A DNA stretch of 64,000 bases, from positions 108,373,447 through 108,437,446 of the forward strand of contig CM061920.1 of NCBI GenBank assembly GCA_031002005.1, read 5' to 3'. The notes under the pieces were generated by a model. That model did not search any database, was not told where the DNA came from, and saw nothing but the letters and a program-made list of their open reading frames with translations. Within the stretch, counting starts at the first letter, position 1. The number at the start of each line of letters is the position of its first letter. Shown here piece by piece: positions 11,966-25,466 of the stretch. The translations under genes and the position numbers were made by a program. Source of the DNA: Vandiemenella viatica (lineage: Eukaryota; Arthropoda; Insecta; Orthoptera; Morabidae).

Positions 11966-14624
11966 GCGTTATTGCATATAGCAATTACCCAGTATCGGTT
12001 ACGAGCACGTTTTATGCGAAATGGTTAATGTACAGCCACCCCTTAAAAAGAAATAGAAATTGTAGCACGTCAATTGTCATTTATTTTACAATTTATGTAA
12101 TTCGCGATTATATCAGTAGATTCCGGAAAAGAATTTAAAATCCTGATAACAGTTGCCAGTTATCGGGTCTCAGTGGTAACGCAGATGTAATCGCATTAGT
12201 GTCGTAAACGATGTTTGTTTAAAACAGTCTCCAAAGTGACACTAACGAAGCTAATAACCAGATGCCTTTAGTCGTGGTTTGCGTTTCACAGTAATCTAGT
12301 TGTTAAGGTAATATCATCAATATAACGGAAACGAATCGCCCCTCTGTGATTGCTCTGTAGCAGAATATCCGGGAAACCATAATTGCTTACATGAATTAAG
12401 CAGTGATTGCTAGTTCCTCGTTAACTGCGTGAGGCGTTTGAGTCAACCGTTCCATCAAATTATGTATCTGTACAGATGGTATGTTTGTGGTTTAAACCAA
12501 ATTTAAATAAATGGCTTAGAACAGCTTGCAATCTGCTTTCACTGACAATACTTATTGGTCAGATGTTTCATATGCTTTAACATTTGCGCAGTTTAATTAA
12601 CGTATAACACTAATTTTCTGTTCCTGCAGTTCCGACAAGTATGTCACAACCAACAAACGCTGCAATAGTCACTTTGTTGAAATTCCATTACTGAAAAGGT
12701 TTAATTTTTTTTTTGGAGAATTTTACCATTTACTTCATGAATTTCCTATTTTCTCTGCAGTGGATAACGTTTGACTTTTTAACACATCGACGCAAAGAAT
12801 AAGAAAAAAAGAAAGAATTCTGTTGTGCAATCGAAGAACGCAGTAACACACCTCCCAAACTGGAATCGATAAAATAACCTGGTTTTAATAAATACCTTCA
12901 TCAAAATAATTATCATGCTGTATCGATACTAGAATCCAGGCACAGGCGATTTTAACGTAATGGATCATACTTACCAAAAGCTTACATTTCTGGAAGAACG
13001 AACATCGAATTAAAAATAGTCTTCAGTGTACAGGAAGACATACCAAGTTTCTGAAACTCATTCAGATGGTATTTTCGTGTTTATGTAAGTTAAAGCGTGT
13101 TTGACAGGTATGGAGCCTAAACAAGGTGGTGTGAACCGAAATATTTTTTTGTGACATGTGCAACAATGCACCACGACTCACTAACGTTCACAAATAGCGG
13201 TTTCCATTTTAAGCACTTTTATGTTTGTGTGTTTAGAATTATAATGCCTCCATGGTCGCATTCTGCCTGTCATCATTCATTTCGCTTTGGTAATTAGATC
13301 AAAACAGAAATACATCTTAATGAAGAATCCATGCGTAGGATTTACTGAAGACATAAAAACTAAGCTCTGCTAGACGCTGGATTAGGATGTACGAAAATTC
13401 TTGAGCTCAGGCCATTGCCATTTCTTACTCGTACTACTGGGGAACATACCACGTTTGTCTGAAATAAGAAATATCCGCATAACGTCTCCATCCTGCTTGA
13501 AAACTAGGCACTTTAATGCTTTACACAAGACTATTCCATTCCTTAGCATTTACCATTTCAAAAACATGTCTGCATTGTAGCCCAGTTCTGTTTGGAGAAC
13601 AATGCAGCGCTTATGAACTTCCCCCAGTCAAACAGGGACTGACAAACCTCATTCGTTATGAAGTGGCTTTTGTATTTTGTCTTGTGAGTGAGTGCGGGCT
13701 CTTGCGCGGGGCTGCAGATGTTGCCTGAGGCGGGTTGTGGCGACAGGCATTAGCCTGGCCGAACAAGGCTGCGTGGGCGGCCACTACCTGCCAACACCTC
13801 GCCTTCCTCCAGCAGCACCAGTCGAGCACATCTCACAGTGACGCAAAACTAAATCAAGCTAACCCAACCCTGTCAAACACGTGGTGACATACTGCCCTGC
13901 CTGTATTATGACATCTGATTCACTTTATTATATCGTTTCAACTACGGTCTAGATTCATCGTCAGGGACACAGAATTCTGCTTAGACTACTACAGACTAGC
14001 GTTGAGTCCTTCATACATTTCAAAATAATTTATTTCTCACAGCATCCAGAGACGAAATGAGTCAAGTGTCCACAGCGTATCTTGGTCATAGTTACATTTA
14101 TGTGTGCATTTCTAAAATTTACTTAATCCTTATACGCTACCGTTGCTTAAGTTGTTTGGCTGTTTTGCAAATTTCATCCGCCTTCCTCATTTAGATTTCG
14201 AGACAAATTAGCTATGATTGCCATTGCCATTACGCTGGCAGTTCTTCAGAAATGTGGCCATAACAGCTAAAACCAAGTTAGTAAAAATTTCGGTCATTTT
14301 TTACAAACTGGCAATTGAAAAACATTGAGTCAGTTCGCACAAGAACTGATTGCTCTCCGTTTGCGTCAGAGTGGTGAAAAACTATGACATACCACCGAGA
14401 TCAGTTCAGTTAGTGAGTAAAGACTAACATGATATTATTTGTAGCAGTTGAGTTTATGGTGCGTCATTCTAAAGCTGCTTTTCGAAGCAGTTGGAAAGAT
14501 AGTCAGAACACTACATGAATACTCAGGGGCAGTCAGCATGAACCCCGAAGCACTTGACAGTTGACCTACTTATCCCATTCCATTGTATTAGAACTTAATG
14601 ATTTATGCTCGCATGATGAACTTC
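11966..14624. other. No gene seen; contains a CpG-rich patch at about 13690-13855
   Basis: Mostly AT-rich and featureless. At 13690-13855 base composition changes sharply, with GCGGGCTCTTGCGCGGGGC, GTGGGCGGCCACTACC and many CpG. This may be an unmethylated island, a diverged GC-rich repeat, or an exon edge. No open frame supports a protein. Confidence 0.4.
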
Positions 14625-16327
14625 ATTTTTCACTGAAGAGACTCGAGCTGGCGGAAAAGTACAGGTCGTGATAACCTACCGGCCGAAATAGTTAAACTTG
14701 ACTGTGTCTTTCCTGTCATATATAAACTCCTAAAGAGGTGCTGGCATGTGGACACAATACCGCAGGACATGGGAGATGCAGATATATTTACCCTATATAA
14801 GGGCAAAGGCGAAGGCGAAAGAGGTGATTGCAACAATTGTAGAGGTATATTCCTTTTCAGTATTTCTGGCAAAGCTACCGCTCGAGTGGCCTTGACAAGA
14901 CTGGAAACTCTCGCCTCACGTGTCTACCCCGAATTCCAGTGGGATTTCCTGCCGGCCGTCGTGCCATCCGTTCCACGAGTGACATGATCTTTACCGTCCG
15001 CCAACTTCAAGAAAAATGCCGTGAACATTGTGTGCCTTTATACATGTTTTTTTTTCGATCTAAATAAAGCCTTTGATACTGTCAGGCATACCGGCCTTTA
15101 CGACATACTACACAAAATCGGCTGCTCACCTACGCTGCTGTCTTTAATCAGGGCCTTTCACGACAACATGCAGGACTCTGTGATATGTGATGGTGAAGCT
15201 TCTGAATCCTCCAAGGTAAACCACGGTGTCCTAGCACCCACACTCTTTGAGATTTTCTTCTGCTCTACTGTTAGTAGCTTTTAAAAATTCTAATATTGGA
15301 GTACACCTGCATAGAAGGAGTGATGGTAGACTTTTTAATATAAGTCTAGGTCTACTAAAAAGCCCCTACTTGTAAGTGAACTTGTCTATGCTGACGATGC
15401 GGCTTTTCCTCTAATACGGAAGAAGAGCTTCAGGAGGTGCTCACCAGATTTGGTCGTGCATGTCATCTGTTCTCGATGAGTGTCAATACCAAGAAGACGG
15501 TTGTCATAGCCCAAGACTCAGACCGTCTCCAAAAAATAACACTGGACGGCATCCCTCTTCATGTGGTAGAACACATCCGCTATCTCGGCTTCATCACTAC
15601 ATCCAACCAGTCTATTCAGAAAGAGATTGACGCACGAATTGGCAGAGCCGCGACGACCTTTGGGAAGCTGTCCACACGTGTCTCATGAAACTACAAGCTA
15701 ACTCTCTCCACCATATTTCTTCTATACCAGACGTGTGTCCTGAACATCTTATTTTACGCATCTGAGACGTGGCCCACTTATGCCTGGCAAGAGAAACAGC
15801 TGAACGCATTCCATGTGCGCTGCCTACGAACAATACTCGGAGTCACGTGGAATGACAAACTGAGCAACGAGATTGTTCTGTATATTACAAAGTGTCACAG
15901 TATTACTGCCACCCTAAAACAAAGACGAATCCGCTGGCTTGGCCACGTCCATAGAATGGACCCTGAGAGACTACCACGGAAAGTCATGCTCAGTCAGATT
16001 GCTAATATCAAGAGACCTGTAGGGCGCCCGATGTTAAGGTTTAAGGACTCCTGCAAACGTGATTTGGAGAGCTTCGGCATGCGTACTTCTGACTGGGAAG
16101 CTTGCGCCAGTACCAGACTCTTATGGCGTCATCATATCGCCTCCGGCGTGTCCAAACATGACAGAGCTTGGTTGGATAAAATTAAGCTGAAAAAGCTTCG
16201 TAACATGGAAGTACATCCACCGGACCGCTATTTCGCGTGCGATAGATGTGGCAAGATTTGTAGCGCCACCATCGGACTATTCAGCCACAAAAGAAGATGT
16301 GATGCACCCAACCCTAGCGATAAATGA
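14625..16327 (+). pseudogene. Non-LTR retrotransposon reverse transcriptase with C-terminal zinc finger, broken
   Basis: Successive plus-strand frames give the reverse-transcriptase motifs in order. First is GRDNLPAEIVKL (about 14660-14700), then QDMGDADIFTLYKGKGE and RGDCNNCRGI (14764-14850). FFDLNKAFDTVRH follows (about 15050-15090), with the first catalytic aspartate in F-x-D-L, then NHGVLAPTLFEIFF (15220-15265). YADDAAF lies at 15387-15407, with both active-site aspartates kept. Next are RYLGF (about 15580) and, from 15815 to 16327, an open 170-codon tail with RIRWLGHVHRMD, IANIKRPVGRP and an ending C-x2-C-G-K-I-C...H-K-R-R-C finger. At least four frameshifts or stops interrupt it, and the endonuclease is missing. 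The gaps between open pieces are small, so this is one 5'-truncated insertion. The zinc-finger tail sets it apart from the other LINE copies in the window. Not active. Confidence 0.92.
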
Positions 16328-17916
16328 ATTATACAACTATCATCTGTGAAGATGTTTTGGCCAATATATATTGATCTTCAGAATAATGTTTAATAGTATT
16401 TACAGTATCTGAGCGATAACGACTTTTTTTGGTTTAACAGTAATGCCAACCTATTCGGAGCGCATTATTTCACCTGCTTGTTGTTGCTATAAAAAAATGC
16501 TCTGGATGTAACAGCTCACATTAATGAAATATTGAACCCAAACCAGATAATTCATTTGCTGTCCAGTGAACCTTAATGAAAATGGAGATCTGTATTAATT
16601 TGTGTGTTGTCTCGAATACATTTATCGAGTTGTCGATAAAATTTTCTCTTAAATTTGGATTCACCCATTTCATTTGCTGGTAGGAGATGCTGAAAATTTT
16701 TCGCTACGTTTTTTCACCTTGACTGCGAGGGCTGTATAGAATGTAATGCAATCTCTCGTGAAAAATCTTGGACAGCATCGTGCAAAGGGCTGGCAGGAAA
16801 TTGAAGAATTCAGGGCTCTTAGTGGTAGACGTCAAAGAGGGCGAGGCAGAGTTCATCCATCTTCAAAATGTTCTGTCACATAAAAGATGTGAGTAACACC
16901 ATTATTTTCTGTGCCAGCTATATATTGCAAATCTCTGACGATTTCTAACAAGAATCGTCTTCTCAATCGATTTTAGCGAAGCAGGTCGGCTCTGACTGAA
17001 TTCTATTGGCGGTCATGTGCCGTTTACAGCCTATTCAATGGACTACGTAGGGATGAATGCTCAAGAGGGTTTACACGACCACAAATATTTATGTTGTACT
17101 TAATCTCTTTAACTAGCCGATTAAACCAAAGTTTCAGCGCGGATGTCGACGAGTAGCTAGTGTTTGGAAAGAATTTTTTTCAGAATTTTACGAAGGCACA
17201 AATTGTAACGTACGTGCTTACTAAATTACAAGTCGCAAAGCAGCGTCTAGTCTGTTTATACTATCTGTGAATCTAGAGGAACAGATAACGAGAAGAGGTG
17301 TTTGCGCCATTCCCGAAATTAAACTAAAATAATTCAAATGTTATTAATTTCACTCAAAATAGCATGGATACAATTTAAATGTGTATTGTAATAAAATGAA
17401 CTTTTGAACATGACAAACTCTTTTGAGAGGTATTAATAAATGGAAAGTTAAATTTTGAAGGTAATAAAAACACCAAAAATCAAGCATACATACATCCAAA
17501 ACTATTTTGTATCACAGTTAAATCAAAGAATAACATTTCGTAAAATTTAATAAACAAAATTTCTCATCTCTATAAAATCAATCAAAAGATGTGTTAGTTG
17601 AAGATTAAAGATGATGGCTTTGTTACAACCTACTTTCATTGGCCGTACACAGCTTTGATGACGTAGAGTTGGTAAATTAATACAGTAAAATCATCTGAAA
17701 TAACTGGTCAAGTTATAGTACTCAAGGTGGTCTAATGTGGGATGATAACGAGTATTTTCGTACGGCACCGTTATTTATTGTTTGAAAACAAGGCTACTAA
17801 TTTTAAAAAGTAATGCTGTTACTCTGAAATATTTTCAGAGTTTCTATTTGTTGTTTCGTTCAGTGCAGATAAATCGTAATAAATAAAAGACAACATATCA
17901 AAGGAACTCTGGTGGT
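16328..17916. other. No gene or recognised repeat seen
   Basis: AT-rich. The first few hundred bases could include the 3' untranslated part of the preceding LINE, but no tail or target duplication was identified. Confidence 0.4.
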
Positions 17917-18108
17917 TTTTTTACGTCTTGATAACGTCAAGATCATTAAAGACGGCAAAGAACTGCAGGCAAGGGATGGGAAGAAATTCTGCGCTGGCTT
18001 TCTCAAGGTATTTTCTTGGATTATTTGGGGAAACCATGGAAAACCGAAATTTTGATGGCCATACTTCAGAAAGTGAGGCCAGCACTCACCATGCTCGGTC
18101 GAAATTTT
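17917..18108 (-). mobile_element. SINE family 1, old minus-strand copy
   Basis: On the minus strand the order is a GAGCATGGTGAGTG head remnant, then a core equivalent to TTTTCCATGGTTTCCCC, then CTCTAATGACCTCGAC-like sequence. On the plus strand one sees ATTTGGGGAAACCATGGAAA and GATCATTAAAGACGGC. Strongly diverged, with a degraded promoter head. Confidence 0.7.
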
Positions 18109-18343
18109 CTATAACATTAAATAACTGTTGTTATAATAAGTTCATGCTTACGTAGATGAATGAACTTAAGTAGTTTATTACATAAGAGCCAGATAAATCC
18201 GTCATCGTCTGCTTTAGGGAATGGTCTCATAATTTTGCATACCGTGGAATGCGAAAAGCTCTGTGGCCAGATTATTTACAAACCTTGGCGCCTGGGGATC
18301 GTCTTCACCGTAGTACCTTTAGACATGTTAAACGTCCTCGGTG

Positions 18344-18557
18344 CCGAGCGTGGTGGGTGAGTGGTTAACACTCTGGCCTCGCATTCTGGAGGACGGTGGT
18401 TCGAATCCCCGTGCGGGCATCCAGATTTAGGTTTTCCATGTTTCCCCAAATCACTCCAGACGAATGCCGAGATGCTTCCTCCAAAAAGGCCATGGCCGAA
18501 TTCCTTCCCGTTCCTTGTCCCCAATCCCATCCCGCCTCTAATGACCTCGACAAAAAA
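18344..18557 (+). mobile_element. SINE family 1 (tRNA-derived), nearly full length
   Basis: The head starts CCGAGCGTGGTGGGTGAGTG (A box) and has GGTTCGAATCCCCG as a perfect B box. The core CCAGATTTAGGTTTTCCATG, AATCACTCCAGACGAATGCC, AAGGCCATGGCCGAATTCC and CCGCCTCTAATGACCTCGAC follows. A short A-run ends it. GTCCTCG occurs at 18334-18340 and directly after the tail at 18558-18564, a possible short target duplication. SINEs of this type are transcribed by RNA polymerase III and moved by LINE machinery. Overlapping open frames on both strands are products of the repeat. Confidence 0.88.
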
Positions 18558-18564
18558 GTCCTCG

Positions 18565-19095
18565 TTTGTGTAACCCTTCGTTTCTTCTGTGACATATTTT
18601 TCGGTCCTAACTCCACCTGTGTGTCAACTTTTCCTTCGGTATTTGTGGCAAGAGCGACTGTGTAGTGGAGAAGTAATTATAACGAATTTAACTGGTGCAG
18701 AGAGTACAAAAGGAAAAAAGCAGGTATACGAAGCGGAAAAGCTCTGGCAACTGGAGTGATGTAATATCACGTAGCACTGCCGTGTGTGGAACATACATAA
18801 CATTGTCAGACAGCCAGAAAGGAAATTCTCAATCCCTTTTATACTTGAATATTTATATCTGCATACCACTTGTAAGGTCTACTTTCAGGGACAGTTATTT
18901 CTAGGAAATACTATTTCAACAATAACAAAATTATCAAATTTTAATATCAAAATACTATTTAATTTTCAGTTAACCACATGAAATATTATTTTAATTAGTA
19001 GGAAAAGTGAAAAGTGGGTGTACAATTTATTACAATTGATCATTGCGAAATTATGCAAACATGAAGTTTGTTTTTATTATGATAAAAACCATTAC
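18565..19095. other. No gene seen
   Basis: AT-rich sequence with no recognised family. Frames of 65-81 codons on both strands overlap each other and show no domain. Confidence 0.4.
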
Positions 19096-19560
19096 ATATC
19101 ATTGAATGTCGATAGAGCAAAATCTCAGGGTCAAATCACTGGGTGGAACGATTGCATTAGTTTCCGTCGTGATCATAGATTTTAGCGTTGTTAACGGGCC
19201 GGGTCTGCAACCAGGCACGAAAGCGCCGCATGGGGTCGTCCGGCACCGCATGGTGTCAGTGTGCAGGCCACAGCTCCTCTCGTCGTCAGACCTCCGCGAA
19301 GGTCCCCTCCGTCTCTCCCAGATGATGACCTCAACCAGCTCCCTCGTTTTTTTTCCGTTCCGAGCAAGACTCTGTACATCTTGCCATGCGGTGTCTCGTC
19401 CGGCCCTTGGCGAATCACAGCACTCCACGCCAAAGGATCCGAAATTCATTGGCCCCGAGAACATACAAGAAAAACACCAACACGTCAGTAAATTGCGGCG
19501 GCTTCTCTATTGGCTTGATCGTCTTTCACCCCTCTCAGAAACGCTTCTTTACTAAGAAAC
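19096..19560. other. GC-rich island with open frames on both strands, identity unknown
   Basis: GC content rises sharply against both flanks. Open frames of 121 codons (minus, 19464-19099) and 149 codons (plus, 19106-19555) overlap, which in GC-rich DNA is expected by chance since stop codons are AT-rich. Neither translation resembles a family I know. It may be a GC-rich piece of an unrecognised repeat, or a regulatory island. I do not call a gene. Confidence 0.35.
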
Positions 19561-22524
19561 GGCCCTTAGGTATATTTTAGCTCGCCGGCACCAGTTTTTC
19601 CGAAACGTGGGAAAATAGAAAGCGGGTCTTAGTTATTTATGGTGGCAATAAATCCCCTTTAGTGTCCAAATTGGCTAGAACGTTTTCAGCACCCCATGGT
19701 GCGTGTAAATCTGGACGTTTTTGTTCCGTCACGTATTTGTTAGGCACGTCGCACCGTCAACATTCACACATACCGTGGGAAGACTTGGTGCCTAATAAGA
19801 CTGTACTTTTTAATTCATTACACACTTAAGAATTGTAATCGCACACCATTTGGATATTTAAATTTTAACAGATCTTTATTCTCACGCGAGTCCGTTATGA
19901 AAAACACAGGACGATATTTCTGACTTTGTGTTGTCAGTCTGTATAAGATCCCGAGTAATAATGAATTATTCAATGTGACAAAACTTCTACACAATTTGAG
20001 CCTTACGTTTTATATATCCGAGACATTTGTGTGGTATCAGCATTATGGATCTTTTTCCTTTCCATTAGTTTTGGCAAGTGAACTTCTAATGGTGATTTCA
20101 CCTCGTATAATCAATAGATCCATTAACAGACCAGCAGTTTAACGCTCAATGATGTATGAAATAGTAGAAGCTACTGGCGCCGAGCACTATTAACGTCACA
20201 GTGATGACAAGTGTCTTTACTCCATGTGGCAGTCGTCAAATGTATTCTGACGTTGCGCAAAGCTACTTTCAATTAATCGCAGTGTTTTAAACTGTGTTCA
20301 AATTTCTTTAGAAATAACAAGACTAAACTATGAATAAGATGTGGTATAACTTACATGGCGTAGCGACTATTTGATCTTTGTCTTCACTATCTCTACTTTC
20401 AGTTATATGTTGTGGACGTTAAATGTAACTTACCAATTTTTAAACACAATTATTTTATCCAAAAATAAAAATGAAATCACCAAATCTCGAAAAAGAAATG
20501 ATGAAAAATACACCTAGAAAATGGAGCATATAAAAACGGATTGTGATCTAGTTTTATCCTTCCCAATCAAATAAATGACATATATTTCTAATCACTTTGT
20601 TAACATATAATATGAATTGTGAAAAACATTTAAGAATTGTTATCTCCGTTTCTTATTTTCACCATTATGTTTGAATCTCCCGATCCATATATTCGGGCAA
20701 TTGCACACAGCTCACCACAAGATTCAATCGTTATTCATTATTTTGTATAAGTGAGTTCTTTCTTTTCAGATATTCGCCTAAGAACTTTTTTACCTCGTTC
20801 CTAATCTCTTAGATGTTAGAACGAATCAGCATGTCAGTAGCAGTTGAAATTCCTCCTGTTTGACGTTTGGCAGCTACGAAGGCGGAGTAGTGTTCAGTGG
20901 TAGCAAATAGTCCCACATTCTATTAATAGTCCCACAGTATTAAAATTTATTACCACTTAAAGTTTTAAGTCAATATTACGGCAAAAAACTAATTATTAAC
21001 TACATTTATTTATAATTTAAGTGCACAAGTTTGAGCGGTACGTGTTTCCACGGTATTTCAGAGATTATTATTCGAAAAAATGAAGTTATTTACTGTAGAC
21101 TCCGTTCAAGCAAAAATAATTGGCGTTCAGTGACCTATAACGGCCGTGGATCGTAATGTTCTTGATCATTTTGGTTTAACAGTCCACGCGAGGAAGTTGC
21201 GGATATCTGCTGGTTGGAAGTAAACCTAAAGTTTTCATTCCAATATTGTATTACTATATTAATGAAATGAATTATTATCAAACAAACTAATCTCGAAAAG
21301 TAAAAATATATAATGGTACAGCCCATAGACCAATTTAGTTATCGTCTTGTATTGGCAAATCCCTTCAGCGGCTCGTAAAAAAAGACGGATGTAATAGTTA
21401 AACGGACAGCATGGCTTCAATTATCGGAAAGCAACTGCAGGCAATCTATTCACCGTACAGATCAAAGTAATGTCAGCTATCAGGAAGTAAAAAAGGCGGT
21501 GACTCTTCAGAGAAACTATTAATCACTGGAATCTTATAGAAATTAATAAACTTAATTAAAGTCGAGACCTTGCAGAAAAACTTTAAGCAAAAAACAAATA
21601 AAAGCGTATTTTAGATTTATCTTCCTTTTCCGTAGGATCTCAGAGTAACCATTTAACCAAATGCATATTGCTGTGCTTCGACTGAAATCTTATAACATGG
21701 CCTCAATCATTGCAGGAGATCAATTCCAGAAGAATTTGTTCCCGCTACAAACCTCTGTAAACAGTTTTAACCTTATAACACCATTATAACTATTAAAGAA
21801 ACCGACTACCAGTTTTCTGTAAACTGTTAGATGCAGCAGAAAAGGTAATAAAAAAGAAGTGAAAGTCAATATTTTGCAATCATCAGTTATTTGACTCATA
21901 TGTTAAATATAAACCAGTGTTTTACGAAAATTTTAGCCGAAAGAACTTAGAATGTTATATCACAAGTTGATACTTTTCTTCTAAATGAGAGATTAATTCC
22001 GTGATTCAAATTTGAGGCCCCTTTACCGAGTTAGGTTAGACAAAGAGGAAACGTACCAGGCTAAGTTAACCTCCTTCGGGAGCGTCCAACCAACCATCGG
22101 GTTGATGACCATGCTCTTGCAAGTGATTAATATTTCAGAACTATACAACAAATTATAATCACAGTTTCATTTTTGTTGACATTTGTCGTTTCATCACCAG
22201 TATCACTACCCCAAATATAATGACAATCGATATGTGAAGTCCATATTACTAGAGCCGAAGATGTCACGAAATGTCACATACGATGACCTCTGCCTTCTTA
22301 ACATCCCTGATATAGCGGACACAGAACCAGATTCGTAATATATCAAATTTCTAATGGTACCCAGCTGCGCTTCGCACAATCTCACATGAAGCTCAGTCAG
22401 CGTACCGATATAAAATACATTCTGAAGTTCACGATGTATTCTCCTATTTGTGCATCCATTAATCATGGACTCGAAAGAAAATACGAGAATTTGTCGGCCA
22501 TCATAACAGTGATTATTATCATCT
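19561..22524. other. No gene or recognised repeat seen
   Basis: AT-rich DNA. Reading frames are short and featureless. A TTCGGGAGCGTCCAACC-like motif near 22076 may be a piece of a dispersed repeat, but it is too short to assign. Confidence 0.4.
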
Positions 22525-23195
22525 ACAGCAGCTTCCAACTGCTACTGGGCGGGTCTGCTGAGAACAAAAGCCTCCCCTGCGCTTCCTCTCCATCCACCAT
22601 CTCTCTTCTTCCACCGTCGCCCAATTTTCTCCTCTTTCTTCTACACCTTTCACACATCCGTCTCTCGGCCTTCCTATAGATCTCTTTCCTTTCAGCTCCA
22701 TGCACAGAGTCTTCCTTGGTATCTCCTCCTCTCCCATTCTCTGTAAATGCTCATAGCACAGTAACCTCGTAGATTTTTCTATACTTTGTTGTTGCGGTTT
22801 TTCCTTGATCATCTTCCTGGTTCTCTCATTCCTTATTTTGTCCCTTCTGGTTACTCCTACTCTGCTCCCCTGAAATTTCATTTCCACAACATGTACTCTC
22901 CCTTTGTCCATCTCCTTCCTCACCCAGGTTTCCGATCCATACGTCAAAATTGTCACAAAGTTGATTTTATAGATTGCCTCCTTACCCTTTTGCGAAATAT
23001 CCCTACTCCATGCCAGACCTCTAACACTCTTGAAAAAGCTACCTGTACATCTTCCTCTTTCATTTATCTCCATCCAGTTTCTTCAATCCAGCTTCCCAAA
23101 CATTTGAAACATTTCACTTTATTTAATTACTCTCCTACTAGTGATACGCCTATGTCCATCCTGTTCTTCTTTCTTGTTGTGTTCACTACTTCACT
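22525..23195 (-). pseudogene. LINE reverse-transcriptase C-terminal fragment
   Basis: The minus-strand frame from 23073 down to 22519 (184 codons) reads INERGRCTGSFFKSVRGLAW, then ILTYGSETW, RTRKMIKEKPQQQSIEKST, LQRMGEEEIPRKTL and GKRSIGRPR. YGSETW followed by a helical stretch and an 'R-M-x-E-x-x-P-R-K...GR-P' ending is typical of the thumb and tail of non-LTR reverse transcriptases. The frame just upstream adds a VKCFKYLGSW-like match, shifted. The active site and the endonuclease are absent, so this is a 5'-truncated fragment. It differs in sequence from the LINE copies at 14625 and 42256, so it is a separate family. Confidence 0.85.
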
Positions 23196-25080
23196 CTTTC
23201 TTGCGGAGAACATCATGCCATATGATGAAACTACTCAGAAGAAGAAAAGCTATGGATGATTTTGGACTCAGACCGGAAGACACCATATAGAAAATACAGA
23301 GAATTATTTTCTTCTATAAAGCAGAGTGAGTCAGAAGTTTTCAGTGTGGTGCATCTAGAGACTGTAAACGTAAACCCGTGGTTCACTCCACGGAAATATG
23401 AACTACTGCTCTCTGATAATGATAAGTGAGCGAACCAAGGAGTCTGCAAATGATATGCAGTTTCATCGAACCATTCAATTATTATTTGTTTATGAGTATC
23501 GTTTATATGTTTATAATTTATTTTGAACTATCCATATTATCTCTGTTTGTTATGTTATTAAATATAAATTTTGTAGCTTTACAAATAATTTTATATTTTT
23601 TGCAAATGATCCAAGTTCCAATTGTAAAAAATAATTGTATCTCTAATGTGGATTGTTTTAATTAAATTTTGGAATTACTCTTCTATGGTATCCTGGCAAT
23701 ATTGAGAAATGCTATTATATGCAAATATTGAAGAGTGTGATTGTAATAGGTGGTTGTAATCCTTCACTTGCTACATCACAACATGTGATGAATAATGTGC
23801 AAGCCTTCTTGGAAGAAGGAAGGATACCACTGCTTCCCTGACATGTCGCGCTCTCAACTTAACTGGGCTATTGTCGATAGGTAACGTGTTTGTTCTGGTC
23901 CTCCTGCAACCGCTGTCTATGCTTTGTGGTCGCACCAAAAGGTCGCGAGGCAGTGTGTTCCCCAGTGATTTCATACGACGAAGTCTCTGGGCTCTGAAGG
24001 CTCTACACTGTACTCAATTTTTATGGTTCTGTAAATCTAATAATATATGTATTGTCGTTTCCCTAACTGTGAAATAAATTTCATTGCAATCACCTGACTC
24101 CTTCTTGGTGCTGCAGCTTTCATAAACACTATTTTACGATCAGGGTTTACACTGAAATGCATGAAACGATATATCAATTTGACTTTTTGTATTTATCGAT
24201 CACAAAATTTAATTAAATATGCAACGTATTTACATATGTTACAAAAATAGTGAAGTTAACTTAAATTTTGACGTACATTTTGAAATATTAGTTCTTATTA
24301 TTCATCACATTAACATTTCGGGCTGTAGATATCAACAATATGGTTAAAAGAGCAGGATGACAAATTTACAGTAGCCACTGTTTTCCTCCTAAGAGTAAGT
24401 GTGGCCCTAACCTTTCGACCAACCAATTCTCGATTCCTACCTGGGAATGTCGCATCTAACTCTCGGGTGTCGATTTTTTTTTTTTTTCACGTTATTTGAA
24501 ACCCTCAAAACATTCGGTGCTCTACTGTCAACAAGTATTCCTGCTTTAACGGAGAAGCAAAACTGAACTAAAATAACGCACAAACGAATTCTCTTTTCTT
24601 AGGTGCTGATATACAGTATCATCAGTGATTTTGGTAATTGATGCAGAAACCTTTTAGTCAACCCGAAACCAAAGGCTTTAGCGAAGTATTAAAGAATATT
24701 ACCCAAGTGAATTTATTAAAAAAATATCACGCTTCCAATTTTTGGTACAACAGGATTTTGTTACATGAAGGTCGGCTTTTCCCACGAGTTTCACTGGCGC
24801 AAGTGCTTCATTCCAGCACATAGTTGGTCGTTATACGGATTGCAAGTTTCCAGACGCAGTGAATCGAAAACTAAATAACGGCTCTCCCCTATCCTCAACT
24901 CCATTATCAGGGTAAAACATTTTTTTGGCTCTTTTGATATCAAATCGTAAAAGCCGACTCCATTGATTATATCCTTTATCCCTTGACCTATGCTTGGTGA
25001 TTGCCCTGAATGGAGTTAGTATTCTGTCGCTCGGGTAATTTTAACAAATATTTTTTCCTCTTGCTGCCTTCATTGATGGA
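23196..25080. other. No gene seen
   Basis: AT-rich, no family recognised. A long T-run lies near 24474-24487. Confidence 0.4.
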
Positions 25081-25149
25081 ATTGTATGCATGTGCTATTG
25101 CTTAATGTGGTTGCCTGCGGTGTCTGTGTTCAGGGTAGTATGTTTTTTC

Positions 25150-25463
25150 GTTGTGAGTCATGATTTACTCTTGCGAAAGAGGTCAGGCTTAACTTCCCCA
25201 CCCGAAGGACGAATCACCTTCAACAGTGCCATGTACCCTCATTCCATAGCATTGTGAAGAGGCATAGAAATTAACACATGACTCAAGAGCACAATCTCGT
25301 GATTAGGAATTGTGGATCACTACCTCTGCTACGCTGCCAGCCAAGTCCTGATTATGGAAATGTCTTTTACCACCAGGGCTGGGATCAGCTACACCCGTGC
25401 CAGGCACCGAGCGACACTACGGTGTGGCAACCACATCAGCTACTGGGGAGGGAAAATCCGATG
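25150..25463 (-). repeat. Probable fragment of a dispersed repeat next to the Harbinger element
   Basis: On the minus strand a block containing CGTCCTTCGGGTGGGGAAGT and TAAGCCTGACC, preceded by AATGAGGGTACATGGCACTG, recalls 3' parts of widespread insect retroelements. This is pattern memory only; there is no protein evidence. The more GC-rich composition contrasts with its surroundings. Confidence 0.3.
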
Positions 25464-25466
25464 TTA

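Noticed and set aside
18276..18665. Several overlapping frames over the SINE, and similar ones at 44798-45236 and 63002-63317
   Set aside because: They follow the GC-rich SINE on both strands, recur at every SINE copy and have no coding signal.
19099..19555. Frames of 121 and 149 codons on opposite strands
   Set aside because: GC-rich DNA lacks stops by chance, both strands are open at once, and neither product is recognisable.
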